The notes below the pieces were generated by a model. It ran no database searches and was not told where the DNA came from. It worked only from the letters and a program-made list of their open reading frames with translations. A stretch of DNA of 64,000 nucleotides. It comes from Brevibacillus invocatus (GTDB taxonomy: Bacteria; Bacillota; Bacilli; Brevibacillales; Brevibacillaceae). Both the position numbers and the translations under genes were made by a program. This document shows, one piece after another, positions 33,843 to 43,147 of the stretch. Each line of letters starts with the position of its first letter. Within the stretch, counting starts at the first letter, position 1. The stretch spans positions 398,214 through 462,213 of the forward strand of contig NZ_RHHR01000010.1 of assembly GCF_003710915.1 (NCBI RefSeq), in the 5' to 3' direction.

Positions 33843-34217
33843 TCAAATCCAGGCTTTCATGTTTACTTTGCGGATAAATTCTTCCATTGATTCCTTGACG
33901 GGTTCGTCATTAGCCGTTTCCGCCTCCTGCATGCCCAGCAGTTGACGAAATAATGCTTCGTTGCGTGTTGCCAGCGCGTAATCGAGCAAAGCCTCGCGGG
34001 ATACTCTCTCAGCCTCCTCTTCCAGAAGCTGCTCTTCCAGAGCGATATCCTCTTCAATAACGGGGAATTGCTTATCTATTTTAGGGATTCGCACTATCCA
34101 CGCAAATGCACTGTCGGGATTACGGTCACGAGCGATCAGGTACCCGTATTCGCTAATTGGCAAACCTTGCTCAAAGGAGTCGGCCACGATGACGACACGT
34201 TGTCCAAGCTTGAACAT
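33843..34217 (-). CDS. Hypothetical protein with SH3-like N-terminus
   Basis: About 124 residues. The first 45 (MFKLGQRVVIVADSFEQG, then YGYLIARDRN) read as a small beta-barrel of SH3/KOW type; the rest is acidic helix (EEDIALEEQLLEEEAERVSR). The ATG at 34215-34217 follows AGGAG by nine bases. Not recognised, and it stands alone. Confidence 0.6.
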   Translation of the reverse strand: MFKLGQRVVIVADSFEQGLPISEYGYLIARDRNPDSAFAWIVRIPKIDKQFPVIEEDIALEEQLLEEEAERVSREALLDYALATRNEALFRQLLGMQEAETANDEPVKESMEEFIRKVNMKAWI

Positions 34218-34397
34218 GAGCGTCAACTCCTAAATAAGATTAATTCTTATCATACTAAATTATATGTGCGCTTGGGAAGGGAAAACCCTCGGGAAGGGCT
34301 TGCACACAAAAAGTTTGTTGTGTGAAGCAAAATGCGTTACACTTTGATGTACATGCATTTTTTTATATAAAGTGTCTGGTAAACGAGGTGTACGAGC

Positions 34398-34838
34398 ATG
34401 CAAATGACCGCAGGGTTCTCCTTCTTTATCGTGGGTTGGACGATTGTTCTGGTCAGTCTGATGTTTATTGGCGGATACTTCATGTTCCGCAAATTTTTGA
34501 AATCGATGCCCAAACAGGATGGCAAGTCTGATCTCGATTGGCAGGATCATTATATTGATAAGACGCGCTCGCTTTGGACGGAGGAAGGGCTTGAGCTGTT
34601 GAACGAACTGGTCTCCCCCGTGCCACAGCTTTTTCGTGACGTTGCGCGGCGCTCTATCGCGGCCAAGATCGGACAACTGGCTCTGGAAGAGAAAGCACAC
34701 ACCATTACAACCGATTTGATTGTCAAAGGGTACATCGTCGCTACACCGAAAAGAGATCATAAGTGGCTCATTGCCCATCTGGAATCCAAGCAAATCGATT
34801 ACACGCCTTATGAGAAGTATTTGAATGCTGAATCTTAG
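34398..34838 (+). CDS. DUF2621 family membrane protein
   Basis: A 146-residue protein with one N-terminal helix (FFIVGWTIVLVSLMFIGGYF) and a cytoplasmic domain with SLWTEEGLELLNELVSPVP and RRSIAAKIGQLALEE, the conserved part of DUF2621 in Bacillales. It is monocistronic with a strong terminator at 34851. Function unknown. Confidence 0.78.
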   Translation: MQMTAGFSFFIVGWTIVLVSLMFIGGYFMFRKFLKSMPKQDGKSDLDWQDHYIDKTRSLWTEEGLELLNELVSPVPQLFRDVARRSIAAKIGQLALEEKAHTITTDLIVKGYIVATPKRDHKWLIAHLESKQIDYTPYEKYLNAES

Positions 34839-34850
34839 AAAACCTGACGA

Positions 34851-34902
34851 AAAAGCTGCCATCCTGGTCCTGTAACAGACCAGCAAGATGGCAGCTTTTT
34901 TA
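34851..34902. terminator. Terminator between the DUF2621 gene and adhP
   Basis: AAAAAGCTGCCATC pairs with GATGGCAGCTTTTTT, with an inner GGTC/GACC helix. Confidence 0.85.
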
Positions 34903-34910
34903 TAATCTCT

Positions 34911-35924
34911 TTAATCCAGAGTCAGAACGACGCGACCGTTGATTTGCCCTTTTTCCATACGCTCAAAGATTTCGTTGATCTTCTCCAATGGCTGAGTCTC
35001 GATGATTGCTCTCACTTTTCCACGCGCTGCAAAATCCAACGCCTCCTGCATGTCTTTTCTAGTGCCCACGATGGAGCCTTTTACCGTTACTCCGTTAAGA
35101 ACGGTATCAAAGATCGGGATTGGCAGGTCGGCATTCGGCAAGCCCACGACGACCAACGAGCCTCCGCGTCTCACCGACTTGTACGCCTGCTCAAAAGCCT
35201 TTTTCGTGACAGCGACACTGATCGCAGCATGAACGCCACCGACTTGCTCCTGAATGGCTTGAATCGGGTCTGTTTCACTGCCGTTCACCGTTACGTCTGC
35301 TCCCAGTTCTTTCGCCAGCTCCAGTTTTTCCTGATGGATGTCGACCGCTACCACATTGTAGCCCATCGCTTTGGCATATTGCAGGGCAACGTGTCCCAGC
35401 CCGCCGATTCCGTAGATGGCCACCCACTCACCTGGCTTGATGTTTGCCACCTTCAACGCTTTGTAAGTCGTGACACCCGCGCACAGAATAGGGGCAGCAT
35501 CGACGTCGTTCAGTTCATCCGGAATCCGTGCTACGTACGCAGCAGGTGCCACACAATACTGCGCATAGGCGCCGTCTGCCGAGTAGCCGCCGTTTAGCTG
35601 CTGCTGACACAAAGTTTCCCAGCCAGTGAGGCAATAGTCACATTCTCCGCAAGCAGAGAAGAGCCAGGGAATCCCTACACGATCTCCGATTTTCAGTGAG
35701 GTCACCCCATCGCCGAGCTTTTCTACTACACCGACACCTTCATGTCCTGGGATCAAAGGCAGTTTTGGTTTGACTGGCCAATCACCCTGGGCTGCATGCA
35801 GATCTGTATGGCAGACTCCGCAGGTTTTGATGCGAACCAATACCTGACCATACCCTACCTCTGGCACTTCTACTTCCTTTACCTCGAGCTTCTGATTGAA
35901 ACCGTTGACAACCGCTGCTTTCAT
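34911..35924 (-). CDS. adhP: Zinc-dependent alcohol dehydrogenase
   Basis: A 337-residue medium-chain dehydrogenase. Catalytic zinc ligands C38 (CGVCHTD), H61/E62 (GHEG) and a later C ([10 protein letters not shown]) and the structural zinc set C92, C95, C98, C106 are present; [17 protein letters not shown] binds NAD. It interconverts primary alcohols and aldehydes, as AdhP/AdhT. The start is set by GGAGGAAGC. A consensus sigma-54 promoter lies 51-66 bp upstream, with a palindromic candidate enhancer further up, so expression probably depends on the NtrC-type regulator at 38602. Confidence 0.92.
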   Translation of the reverse strand: MKAAVVNGFNQKLEVKEVEVPEVGYGQVLVRIKTCGVCHTDLHAAQGDWPVKPKLPLIPGHEGVGVVEKLGDGVTSLKIGDRVGIPWLFSACGECDYCLTGWETLCQQQLNGGYSADGAYAQYCVAPAAYVARIPDELNDVDAAPILCAGVTTYKALKVANIKPGEWVAIYGIGGLGHVALQYAKAMGYNVVAVDIHQEKLELAKELGADVTVNGSETDPIQAIQEQVGGVHAAISVAVTKKAFEQAYKSVRRGGSLVVVGLPNADLPIPIFDTVLNGVTVKGSIVGTRKDMQEALDFAARGKVRAIIETQPLEKINEIFERMEKGQINGRVVLTLD

Positions 35925-35974
35925 CGCTGCTTCCTCCTCTTTTCTTTTTGGAATATCCGACACTCCTATGCTTT

Positions 35975-35990
35975 TGCAAACAGCGTGCCA
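35975..35990 (-). promoter_or_regulatory. Consensus sigma-54 promoter of adhP
   Basis: TGGCACGCTGTTTGCA on the minus strand matches TGGCAC-N5-TTGCW at every fixed base. It lies 51-66 bp upstream of the adhP start, with transcription starting near 35964. Confidence 0.85.
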
Positions 35991-36039
35991 AAATGAAAAC
36001 GCTTTATATTTCGAATTTAGTGTGCATTTCATCACTCTT

Positions 36040-36061
36040 TTCAGCCAATTTTTTGGCTGAA
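36040..36061. promoter_or_regulatory. Palindrome between adhP and the iron ADH, candidate enhancer
   Basis: TTCAGCCAA-TTTT-TTGGCTGAA is a perfect inverted repeat, 50-70 bp upstream of the adhP sigma-54 promoter. A further half-site TTTTGGCTGA is at 36091-36100. This is where a sigma-54 activator would be expected to bind. Confidence 0.55.
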
Positions 36062-36160
36062 TGGTCAAAAAAACGGCCCGACTGCCGACCTTTTGGCTGA
36101 TAAAGGAAATCGACGCTATCGTGCGGTATTACTATGAAATGGAGGAAGGAGGAGCAACGT

Positions 36161-37309
36161 ATGCAGATTTCTAAATTTATGACACCTGAAATCATCTTTG
36201 GAAATCAATCTCTTCGCCAGGTGGGGGAAAGTTTGCGCAGGCTGGGTGCGACGCGTGTGTTCATTGTCAGCGATCCAGGGGTAGAGAACGCAGGCTGGAT
36301 CGAGCGTATTATCCACTATCTCGGCCAGCAAAACCTGGACTATTTCCTGTGGACCCAGATCACTGCCAATCCTAAAGACCATGAGGTTCACGCAGGAGTA
36401 GCCGAATATCGTGCCCGTGAATGCAATGCGATCCTGGGTGTTGGAGGAGGCAGTGCCGTAGACGCAGCAAAAGCGATTGCCTTGCTGGGTACCAATGATG
36501 GAAGTATCGTCCAATATGAGGGCGTCGATAAAATTGAGCATCCTTTGCCGCCTATGGTGATGGTACCTACCACAGCCGGTTCCGGCTCAGAGGTGTCGCA
36601 ATTTTCGATCATCGTAGATAGTGAACGAAAAGTCAAAATGGCAATCATCTCCAAGTCACTTATTCCCGATATCGCGATTATTGATCCGCAGACTTTGATG
36701 ACCAAGGACAAGCAATTGACGGCGAACACAGGCATGGACGTCCTCACCCACGCAATCGAATCCTACATTTCACTCGCAGCCACGCCTCTCACCGAGGTTC
36801 ATTCGCTGCAGGCCATGCGTTTGATCGCCAATCATTTGCGACCATCTGTGGCGAGCTGCTACAACGCAGAAGCCAAGCAAGCAATGGCCATGGCCAGCTT
36901 GCAAGCAGGGATTGCCTTTTCAAACGCCATCCTCGGAGCCGTCCATGCGATGTCTCATCAGCTTGGCGGGTTTCTCGACGCGCCTCACGGGGAAGTGAAT
37001 GCGATTCTTTTGCCGTACGTGCTGGAGTACAACTATATCGCTGCCCCTGAAAAGTACCGGCAAATCGCCGAGTGTCTGGGCGAAAGCACGGCTGGCCTCA
37101 GTTCCCATGACGCTTCTCGCCTTACCTTAAAAGCTGTAAAGGACTTGGCGCGTGATCTGGATATCCCGGAGTCCCTCTCTGCCATTGGCCTGCAGCCTGA
37201 GCAGATTCCGCTTTTGAGTGAACACGCCATTCTCGACGTATGCATGACGACCAATCCCCGCGACATGAGTGCGAATGATGTTGCCGCTCTCTTTCAACAA
37301 GCACTCTAG
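36161..37309 (+). CDS. Iron-containing alcohol dehydrogenase
   Basis: A 382-residue type III ADH. GGGSAVDAAKAI near residue 95 binds NAD(P); TANTGMDVLTHAIESYIS, VHAMSHQLGG and DAPHGEVNAILLP carry the metal Asp and His residues. It oxidises or reduces alcohols/aldehydes; substrate is not predictable. The start follows GGAGGAAGGAGGAGC. The histidine kinase gene starts 11 bp later, so ADH, kinase and regulator form one operon. No sigma-54 promoter is seen on this strand. Confidence 0.92.
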   Translation: MQISKFMTPEIIFGNQSLRQVGESLRRLGATRVFIVSDPGVENAGWIERIIHYLGQQNLDYFLWTQITANPKDHEVHAGVAEYRARECNAILGVGGGSAVDAAKAIALLGTNDGSIVQYEGVDKIEHPLPPMVMVPTTAGSGSEVSQFSIIVDSERKVKMAIISKSLIPDIAIIDPQTLMTKDKQLTANTGMDVLTHAIESYISLAATPLTEVHSLQAMRLIANHLRPSVASCYNAEAKQAMAMASLQAGIAFSNAILGAVHAMSHQLGGFLDAPHGEVNAILLPYVLEYNYIAAPEKYRQIAECLGESTAGLSSHDASRLTLKAVKDLARDLDIPESLSAIGLQPEQIPLLSEHAILDVCMTTNPRDMSANDVAALFQQAL

Positions 37310-37319
37310 GAGGCCATTC

Positions 37320-38633
37320 ATGTTTGACAAACAAGAAATGCTAGAGAAGCTGACCGGCATCCAATCCTCTCGCAAAAGCTACTACACAGAGCTGAACTAT
37401 CTGGTTGAAGAAATGAAAAAGAAGAATAGCCAGCTCGCTGTGATCAATCAGTTGACGCAAATCCAGATCAATGCTTCCTGGCCTGAGACAAGCATCTACA
37501 TCGCTTCCCAGCTGAAGCAGATTCTTCCCTTAGAGCATTTTGCCCTTTCCCTGGTGAAAGGAGGCACGCGTTCTACCTATCTTTCCCGCTGGAATGGAAC
37601 CGAATGGCAGTGCCAAACCTTGATCGAAGCCGCATCTGCGGATATGTCGCTGAACCAGACTAGGCTGCATGCATCGCTGCAGGAGGTTCTCATCGATCAC
37701 GCCGCTACTTCTGTTCCCTTGCACAGCCCACGCCAGCAAAATTTCGGCTTTCTGACGATTCTCCATCAGAAGGAGGAGCAGTTGTCCGGAGAAGAATACG
37801 AATTGTTTCTCCTGACAGCAAGCCACATCAGCGTTTGCGTGGAAAATATCCTGCTCTTTCAGGATGTCCATGAGAAAGTCAAAATCGAGGCCCAGCTGGT
37901 TCAATCCGCTAAGATGGCAGCTATCGGTGAAATCGCAGCAGGCATTGCTCATGAATTGAACAGTCCCTTGACGGCCATTCTCGGCAATTCTCAGCTTCTG
38001 TTGCGGGAAATGGGGACTAGCTCTGCCACTCCCCTGATGAATGACATCTACCGCTGCGGCGTTCGGTGCAAAAAAATCATTCAGAACCTCCTGACCTTTT
38101 CGCGTCAGGAAGAATATCAGTTTGAAATCGTCTCGATTGATGATGTGGTGGAAGATGCGCTGGGGCTGATTGGCTACCAGCTTACCGTCTCGGGATTAGC
38201 CGTACACTTCGAGGCATCCCCATCTCCTCTTTCTTTCTACGGCAGCCGCCATCAGATCGAGCAAATTATCATCAATCTTCTGCTAAATGCAAGAGATGCG
38301 CTCGCAGGCAAGGAAGACCCGCAAATCACGATTCGCTCCTTTCATCACCAGGAAGATGATCGTTCGTACGTCGGCCTTTTCGTTCACGATAATGGCAGCG
38401 GCATCTCGCCTGATCATCTTCCGCAAATCTTTCAGCCTTTCTTTTCTACCAAGGAGCGCTCAAAAGGAACCGGTCTGGGCCTGTCCGTCAGTCTGGGCAT
38501 CGCGCTTGCCCACGGAGGAAAACTCACGGCTGAGAGCGAAAGCAGCCACTACAGCAGGTTCACGTTGTTGTTGCCACAGTTATCGGATGAGGAGGTACAT
38601 GATGACGAAGAAACGAATCCTGATCGTCGATGA
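37320..38633 (+). CDS. Soluble GAF-domain histidine kinase
   Basis: A 437-residue kinase with no membrane segment. Residues about 45-180 form a GAF-like sensor domain (TSIYIASQLKQILPLEHFAL); HisKA carries H211 in GIAHELNSPL; the ATPase domain has INLLLNARDAL, HDNGSGIS and GTGLGLSVSLGIA. AGGAGG precedes the ATG. It overlaps the regulator gene by 32 bp. As it sits between two alcohol dehydrogenases and their sigma-54 promoter, it may sense an alcohol, aldehyde or redox state inside the cell; this is inference. Confidence 0.88.
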   Translation: MFDKQEMLEKLTGIQSSRKSYYTELNYLVEEMKKKNSQLAVINQLTQIQINASWPETSIYIASQLKQILPLEHFALSLVKGGTRSTYLSRWNGTEWQCQTLIEAASADMSLNQTRLHASLQEVLIDHAATSVPLHSPRQQNFGFLTILHQKEEQLSGEEYELFLLTASHISVCVENILLFQDVHEKVKIEAQLVQSAKMAAIGEIAAGIAHELNSPLTAILGNSQLLLREMGTSSATPLMNDIYRCGVRCKKIIQNLLTFSRQEEYQFEIVSIDDVVEDALGLIGYQLTVSGLAVHFEASPSPLSFYGSRHQIEQIIINLLLNARDALAGKEDPQITIRSFHHQEDDRSYVGLFVHDNGSGISPDHLPQIFQPFFSTKERSKGTGLGLSVSLGIALAHGGKLTAESESSHYSRFTLLLPQLSDEEVHDDEETNPDRR

Positions 38634-40041
38634 CGAACACGAGGTTACGTCCTTTTTCACCTATTTTCTCCGGCAGAAAAACTGCGAGGTGACCGTCGCT
38701 CATACGGGAAAAGAGGTGGATCGGCTGCTGCATGAACCGTCCACCGGATTCCACGCTGCCCTGCTCGACCTGAAGCTGCCCGATGCCACGGGTTTAGATT
38801 TATTGAGGCGGATCAAAGCCGTATACCCATCCTGCGAAGTCCTGATCATGACGGGCTACAGCACCATCAAAACAGCCGTAACGGCGATTCAGTGGGGAGC
38901 CAAGGACTACCTGGAAAAGCCGTTTGATGACCTCGATAGTCTGGAGCGTGTAATCGATTCGCTGCTGGAAGCATCGGTCCATCAGGAGCATGAGCTTGTC
39001 CGCGAAGCCGCTTCATTTGGCATTGTATACGCTCCAAGCAGTCCGATGGCCAAGGTCGCTGCGATTGCAAAAAAATTGGCGCCCAAAGCCATCCATGTCT
39101 TGATCGAAGGAGAAACCGGAACAGGCAAGGAACTCATGGCCCGCTTTCTCCACGGAGCCAGTTCGCGATCGCAGCAGCCTTTCGTTGCATTCAACTGTGG
39201 GGCGGTACCTGAATCCCTGTTGGAAAGTGAACTGTTCGGCTATGAAAAAGGTGCGTTTACCGGGGCAATAAAGTCGCGAAAGGGCTTTTTTGAGCTGGCA
39301 CACAATGGGACACTCTTTTTGGATGAGATCGGGGAAGCCCCGACCTCGATTCAGGTCAAGCTCTTACGTACGCTGGAAACAGGAGAATACATGCGAGTGG
39401 GCGGCGAGCAGGTCGCGCAAAGCAACATCCGTTTTATTTCTGCGACAAACCGCAATCTGGAGCACGAAGTAGACATGAACCGCTTTCGCCGAGATCTGCT
39501 CTACCGTCTGGAAGGCATCAAGCTGACGATTCCTCCCCTGCGTGAACGAGTCCAGGATATCCCGGCAATCGCTCATGCTTTTTTGGAGAAGCGAAGCCGC
39601 GAGGATTGTGAGATTGATTCGGAGGCCATGGAGCTTTTGCAGCAATACGCTTGGCCCGGCAACGTCAGGCAGCTCATCAATGTCTTGAATCAGACTCTGG
39701 CCTTGCACGAATGTCAGGTACTGCGTTCAGAGCATCTGCCGGCCAGCATACGTGAGCAGGCTATTGGTCAGAGCCCTTCTGCATCTTTGATGTCTGAAAC
39801 CGTGCAACATATCGATCTGGAGTGTACCCGATTTGTGGAGTCGATTACCCGACATGTGAAGTCGATTGAGGAAATCGATTTTGAATACCTGATCAAGCGG
39901 ATTAAACAGCTGGAGACAGAGGTTGGACGGACCATCATCGAAAAAGGACTGGCGGAGACGAAAGGCGACAGACAGCTGCTAAGCCAGAAGCTCAATATCA
40001 CGAAGCGCACGATCCGTTATATATTGAACGAAAAAGCCTAG
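38602..40041 (+). CDS. NtrC-family response regulator (receiver + sigma-54 AAA+ + HTH)
   Basis: A 479-residue regulator. Receiver domain 1-120 with D10/D11 and phospho-acceptor D56 (LLDLKLPD), K106 in EKPF; AAA+ domain about 145-375 with Walker A GETGTGKE (170-177), GAFTGA (217-222) and GTLFLDEIGE; C-terminal Fis-type HTH (DRQLLSQKLNITKRTIRYIL). The ATG at 38602 is six bases after GAGGAGG. The sigma-54 activators of B. subtilis have no receiver domain, so this class is unusual in the order. The adhP promoter is the obvious target. Confidence 0.92.
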   Translation: MTKKRILIVDDEHEVTSFFTYFLRQKNCEVTVAHTGKEVDRLLHEPSTGFHAALLDLKLPDATGLDLLRRIKAVYPSCEVLIMTGYSTIKTAVTAIQWGAKDYLEKPFDDLDSLERVIDSLLEASVHQEHELVREAASFGIVYAPSSPMAKVAAIAKKLAPKAIHVLIEGETGTGKELMARFLHGASSRSQQPFVAFNCGAVPESLLESELFGYEKGAFTGAIKSRKGFFELAHNGTLFLDEIGEAPTSIQVKLLRTLETGEYMRVGGEQVAQSNIRFISATNRNLEHEVDMNRFRRDLLYRLEGIKLTIPPLRERVQDIPAIAHAFLEKRSREDCEIDSEAMELLQQYAWPGNVRQLINVLNQTLALHECQVLRSEHLPASIREQAIGQSPSASLMSETVQHIDLECTRFVESITRHVKSIEEIDFEYLIKRIKQLETEVGRTIIEKGLAETKGDRQLLSQKLNITKRTIRYILNEKA

Positions 40042-40072
40042 AATTCTTCAAGCAAACCCATCAACATGCAGG

Positions 40073-40078
40073 TATAAT
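40073..40078 (+). promoter_or_regulatory. Possible -10 element before the BenE-type gene
   Basis: TATAAT lies about 53 bp upstream of the chosen TTG start; no good -35 is seen at 16-18 bases. Confidence 0.3.
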
Positions 40079-40130
40079 GAAAGGCAATCATCCAGAATTG
40101 TCGATCAAATTTGCGAAAGGGGAACCTCTC

Positions 40131-41357
40131 TTGTCTTCACGCCTGCGCCAACTTCATAATGATTTTTCACTATCCGCCTTTATTGTCGGGCTCATCGCGA
40201 CCATGGTCTCCTATGCAGGCCCGTTACTGATCGTCTTTCAGGCTGCCAAAGTAGCTGGACTCAGCGAAGCTCTTCTTTCATCCTGGATATGGGCCATCTC
40301 CTTTGGGACAGGCCTTACTGCCATCGTGCTGAGCATCTGGTTCAAGGCTCCAATCATTACAGCTTGGTCTACTCCAGGGGTTGTGCTTCTTGTGGCGAGC
40401 TGGTCCGCCTATTCCTTTTCCGACGCAATCGGGGCGTTTTTGTTCGCAGGACTCGCCATTACCCTGCTCGGCATATCCGGTCTCTTTACTAAAATCATGA
40501 AGCATGTACCCCAGTCTATTACCACAGCGATGCTGGCGGGGATCCTGCTCTCTTTTGGAGTCCAGGTATTCGTCTCCATGCAAGATTTCCCTGCACTCGC
40601 CATCGCGATGCTTCTCACCTATCTGCTCGCCAAGCGTTGGACGCCTCGCTATGCTGTCGTTTTTTCCTTGCTCGTCGGTGTAGCGATTGCGTTTGGCTTT
40701 GGACGTATGCATCTGGATCACATCCAGGTAAAACTGGCAGAGCCGATCTTTACCATGCCCACCTTTTCACTGGATGCGATCATCGGACTGGGCATCCCCT
40801 TGTTTATCGTCACGATGGCTTCGCAAAATGCCCCTGGCATGAGCGTGCTTAAAGCAGATGGCTACGATACACCCGCCAGTCCTCTCATTGCGACGACCGG
40901 ACTCGCTTCCTTTCTGATGGCTCCCTTCGGCTCGCACGGGATCAACCTGGCAGCCATAACAGCTGCCATCTGTACAGGTAAAGAAGCACATCCCGATCCG
41001 GATAAGCGATATATTGCCGGCATATCCTCTGGCTTGTTCTATCTCGTATTCGGGATGTTTGGAGCGACGATTGCTTCGGTCTTTTCTGCATTTCCGAAAG
41101 AGCTGACAGCGGTTATCGCCGGACTCGCGCTATTTGCATCCCTGATCTCCAGTCTGACTTCAGCCATGAGCGAGCCTTCTCATCGTGAAAGTGCGCTGAT
41201 TACCTTTCTCGTCACGATTTCTGGCATGTCCATCGCAGGTATTGGAGCAGCGTTCTGGGGCTTGGTCGCAGGTGTTGTCACCAACCTGATTCTCAATGGT
41301 GATGTGCGTCGCTGGTTCACAAACGCGAAACATAAAAAAAGCTCGACAGAATCATAA
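40131..41357 (+). CDS. BenE family (benzoate/H+ symporter-like) transporter
   Basis: A 408-residue membrane protein with about twelve helices. ITAWSTPGVVLLVASW, MLAGILLSFGVQVF, FIVTMASQNAPGMSVLKADGY and APFGSHGINLAAITAAICTG are typical of BenE (UIT-fold) carriers. I use the TTG at 40131 because GAAAGGGGAACC lies before it; the ATG at 40077 overlaps a TATAAT box and has no Shine-Dalgarno sequence. It follows the regulator gene by 89 bp. Substrate unknown; aromatic acids are the named precedent. Confidence 0.87.
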   Translation: MSSRLRQLHNDFSLSAFIVGLIATMVSYAGPLLIVFQAAKVAGLSEALLSSWIWAISFGTGLTAIVLSIWFKAPIITAWSTPGVVLLVASWSAYSFSDAIGAFLFAGLAITLLGISGLFTKIMKHVPQSITTAMLAGILLSFGVQVFVSMQDFPALAIAMLLTYLLAKRWTPRYAVVFSLLVGVAIAFGFGRMHLDHIQVKLAEPIFTMPTFSLDAIIGLGIPLFIVTMASQNAPGMSVLKADGYDTPASPLIATTGLASFLMAPFGSHGINLAAITAAICTGKEAHPDPDKRYIAGISSGLFYLVFGMFGATIASVFSAFPKELTAVIAGLALFASLISSLTSAMSEPSHRESALITFLVTISGMSIAGIGAAFWGLVAGVVTNLILNGDVRRWFTNAKHKKSSTES

Positions 41358-41388
41358 GAGGGCTGGGAAACATCTCCCAACCCTCTTT
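41357..41388. terminator. Terminator between the BenE-type and DUF502 genes
   Basis: AGAGGG..GGGA-AACATC-TCCC..CCCTCT then TTCTTTTATT. Confidence 0.8.
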
Positions 41389-41391
41389 CTT

Positions 41392-41934
41392 TTATTTTCC
41401 AGATACCCCTCCGGATACGAGAAACGCCATGACCTCGGAGCTGTCTACGTCCAGGATTTGAACCTGTTCCACGGGAAAGATCAGCAGATTGCCTGCAAAA
41501 TTATACGATTGTGGCAGATATACCGCCACGTGATCGGTAAGCCCAAAGGCTTCCAAGTCTTCTTTCGTAATGAATCCGATGGCCTTGGGAAACCCTTCCT
41601 GGGACAAAGTCACGAGAACTGGTTTATCAAAGCTCTTTTTCTCCCCTACAAAAGCGCCGATCAAGTCCTTGATCGAAGTGTAAATCAGCTTGATAAAAGG
41701 AACCTTTTCAAACAGTTGCGAAATCAGCGACATCAAGCCTTGAGTGAGCACATTGGACGCCAGGAAGCCGATCACAAAAATTCCGACAATCGTCAAAAGA
41801 AAACCTACTCCGGGAATCGGCAGGTTCAGCCAGCTGTCTACGGTAACAAAAATTTTGTAAAGGATGAAGACCGTAACCGCAAGCGGGATGACATAGAGCA
41901 ATCCTTCTAAAAAATATCGGATGGCGCGCTTCAT
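41392..41934 (-). CDS. DUF502 family membrane protein
   Basis: A 180-residue protein with two or three N-terminal helices (LLYVIPLAVTVFILYKIF; VGFLLTIVGIFVIGFLAS) and a conserved cytoplasmic beta domain (VPFIKLIYTSIKDLIGAF; KPVLVTLSQEGFPKAIGFIT). That is the DUF502 layout. Start after AAAGGAGAGAG. Function unknown; it is divergent from the rhodanese gene. Confidence 0.88.
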   Translation of the reverse strand: MKRAIRYFLEGLLYVIPLAVTVFILYKIFVTVDSWLNLPIPGVGFLLTIVGIFVIGFLASNVLTQGLMSLISQLFEKVPFIKLIYTSIKDLIGAFVGEKKSFDKPVLVTLSQEGFPKAIGFITKEDLEAFGLTDHVAVYLPQSYNFAGNLLIFPVEQVQILDVDSSEVMAFLVSGGVSGK

Positions 41935-42027
41935 TTGTCTCTCTCCTTTTTCTATAGCTGCTTCAATTATTGTACCTGATTGAATACGCATCTGCTATGA
42001 TGAAGAAAAACGAAAGGTGGGAGATTT

Positions 42028-42861
42028 ATGCAAGCTATGGTTAGCCCTGAGTGGCTGCGCGCGCATCTGCAGGACGAGCAACTGATTATTGTAGATTGCC
42101 GCTTTGTTCTGGCTGATGCGGATGGGGATGCGGGAGAAAAAGCATACAGAGAAAATCACATTCCGGGAGCTTTCTATTTTCATTTGAACCGCGATCTGTC
42201 TGGCAAGAAACAGGAACACGGGGGACGTCATCCTTTGCCGGATATCGATGACCTGGTCTCCCTGTTTTCAAGCGTAGGGATCGACAAGACCAAAACGGTC
42301 ATCGCGTACGACGATCAGGAAATGGCAATGGCAGGTCGTCTATGGTGGCTCTTGCGCTATCTCGGACACGACAACACGGCTGTCCTCGACGGTGGCTATG
42401 CCGCTTGGAAAAAGGCTGGCTATGAAGTCACTGCAGAACTTCCTACAGCGACCGCTTCTGCCTTTGAACCAGACGTAAGAACCGAGATGCTGGTTGACGT
42501 TCAAGGGGTAAAGGAACGTGGTGAACAGACGATTCTGCTCGATTCTCGTGCTGGTGAACGCTATCGCGGCGAACAGGAGCCGCTCGATCCCAAAGCCGGC
42601 CACATTCCAGGAGCGCTCAACTTCTTTTACAAGGACAACCTCACTCCTGAGCAAACCATGCAAGCGGTGGACAAGCTTCAAGATCGGATCGCGCCTTTTG
42701 CCGACAAGGAAATCATCGTCTACTGCGGCTCTGGCGTGACCGCATGCTCCAACCTGCTCGCACTGCACTCGGCTGGGAGAACGGATGCCAAGCTGTATGC
42801 AGGGAGCTGGAGTGACTGGGTATCGTATGCGGACAATCCGGTAGCAACGGGGGAAGAGTAA
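42028..42861 (+). CDS. sseA: Two-domain sulfurtransferase (rhodanese)
   Basis: A 277-residue tandem rhodanese. The first domain (1-130) is inactive, with AYDDQEMAMA where the Cys loop would be; the second has C233 in VYCGSGVTAC, the CGSGVT loop that favours thiosulfate or mercaptopyruvate as donor. It moves sulfane sulfur to cyanide or thiols in the cytoplasm. It is far from the sulfide operon but could share its substrate pool. ATG after AAAGGTGGGAG. Confidence 0.9.
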   Translation: MQAMVSPEWLRAHLQDEQLIIVDCRFVLADADGDAGEKAYRENHIPGAFYFHLNRDLSGKKQEHGGRHPLPDIDDLVSLFSSVGIDKTKTVIAYDDQEMAMAGRLWWLLRYLGHDNTAVLDGGYAAWKKAGYEVTAELPTATASAFEPDVRTEMLVDVQGVKERGEQTILLDSRAGERYRGEQEPLDPKAGHIPGALNFFYKDNLTPEQTMQAVDKLQDRIAPFADKEIIVYCGSGVTACSNLLALHSAGRTDAKLYAGSWSDWVSYADNPVATGEE

Positions 42862-43038
42862 GAGCCGAGAAATTTCGTCGGACATGGATCAGAGGGCTAC
42901 GACAGGTTGCCGGCTGGCAGGCTGTTGCAGTCCTTTTTGAGCTTTCCCTTCCATAGCTTGCAAACCTGAAGCCGGAGAAAAAAGCTACAGGAACTCGGGA
43001 ATCTTAACGATTTGTGTTAACCATGTGCCAATTTCATT
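42862..43038. other. Intergenic region without a gene
   Basis: Between the rhodanese gene and the repeat at 43039 there is no convincing frame. A GGTTGCCGGCTGGCAGGCTG stretch followed by TCCTTTTT (about 42903-42942) may be the rhodanese terminator, and TTAAC-GATTTGT-GTTAA is a small palindrome. Nothing else is seen. Confidence 0.5.
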
Positions 43039-43087
43039 AGAAAACTTGGCTACGCCAAGCTTTTGGCGGAGCCTTAGTTGCACTTAT
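43039..43087 (-). repeat. Hairpin repeat, copy B
   Basis: It matches copy A (26784-26832) at 45 of 49 positions, with hairpin GGCTACGCCAA-GCTT-TTGGCGGAGCC. It is followed to 43145 by a larger inverted repeat (TTATACTATC / GATAGTATAA) that contains a second module, on the minus strand TAAGTGCGCTAAAGCGC, resembling TAAGTGCAACTAAGGC of the main unit. Copies lie downstream of minus-strand genes in both places. Confidence 0.7.
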
Positions 43088-43147
43088 ACTATCTTCCGCT
43101 AATCTTTTTAGCGCTTTAGCGCACTTAAACTTTCCGATAGTATAATA

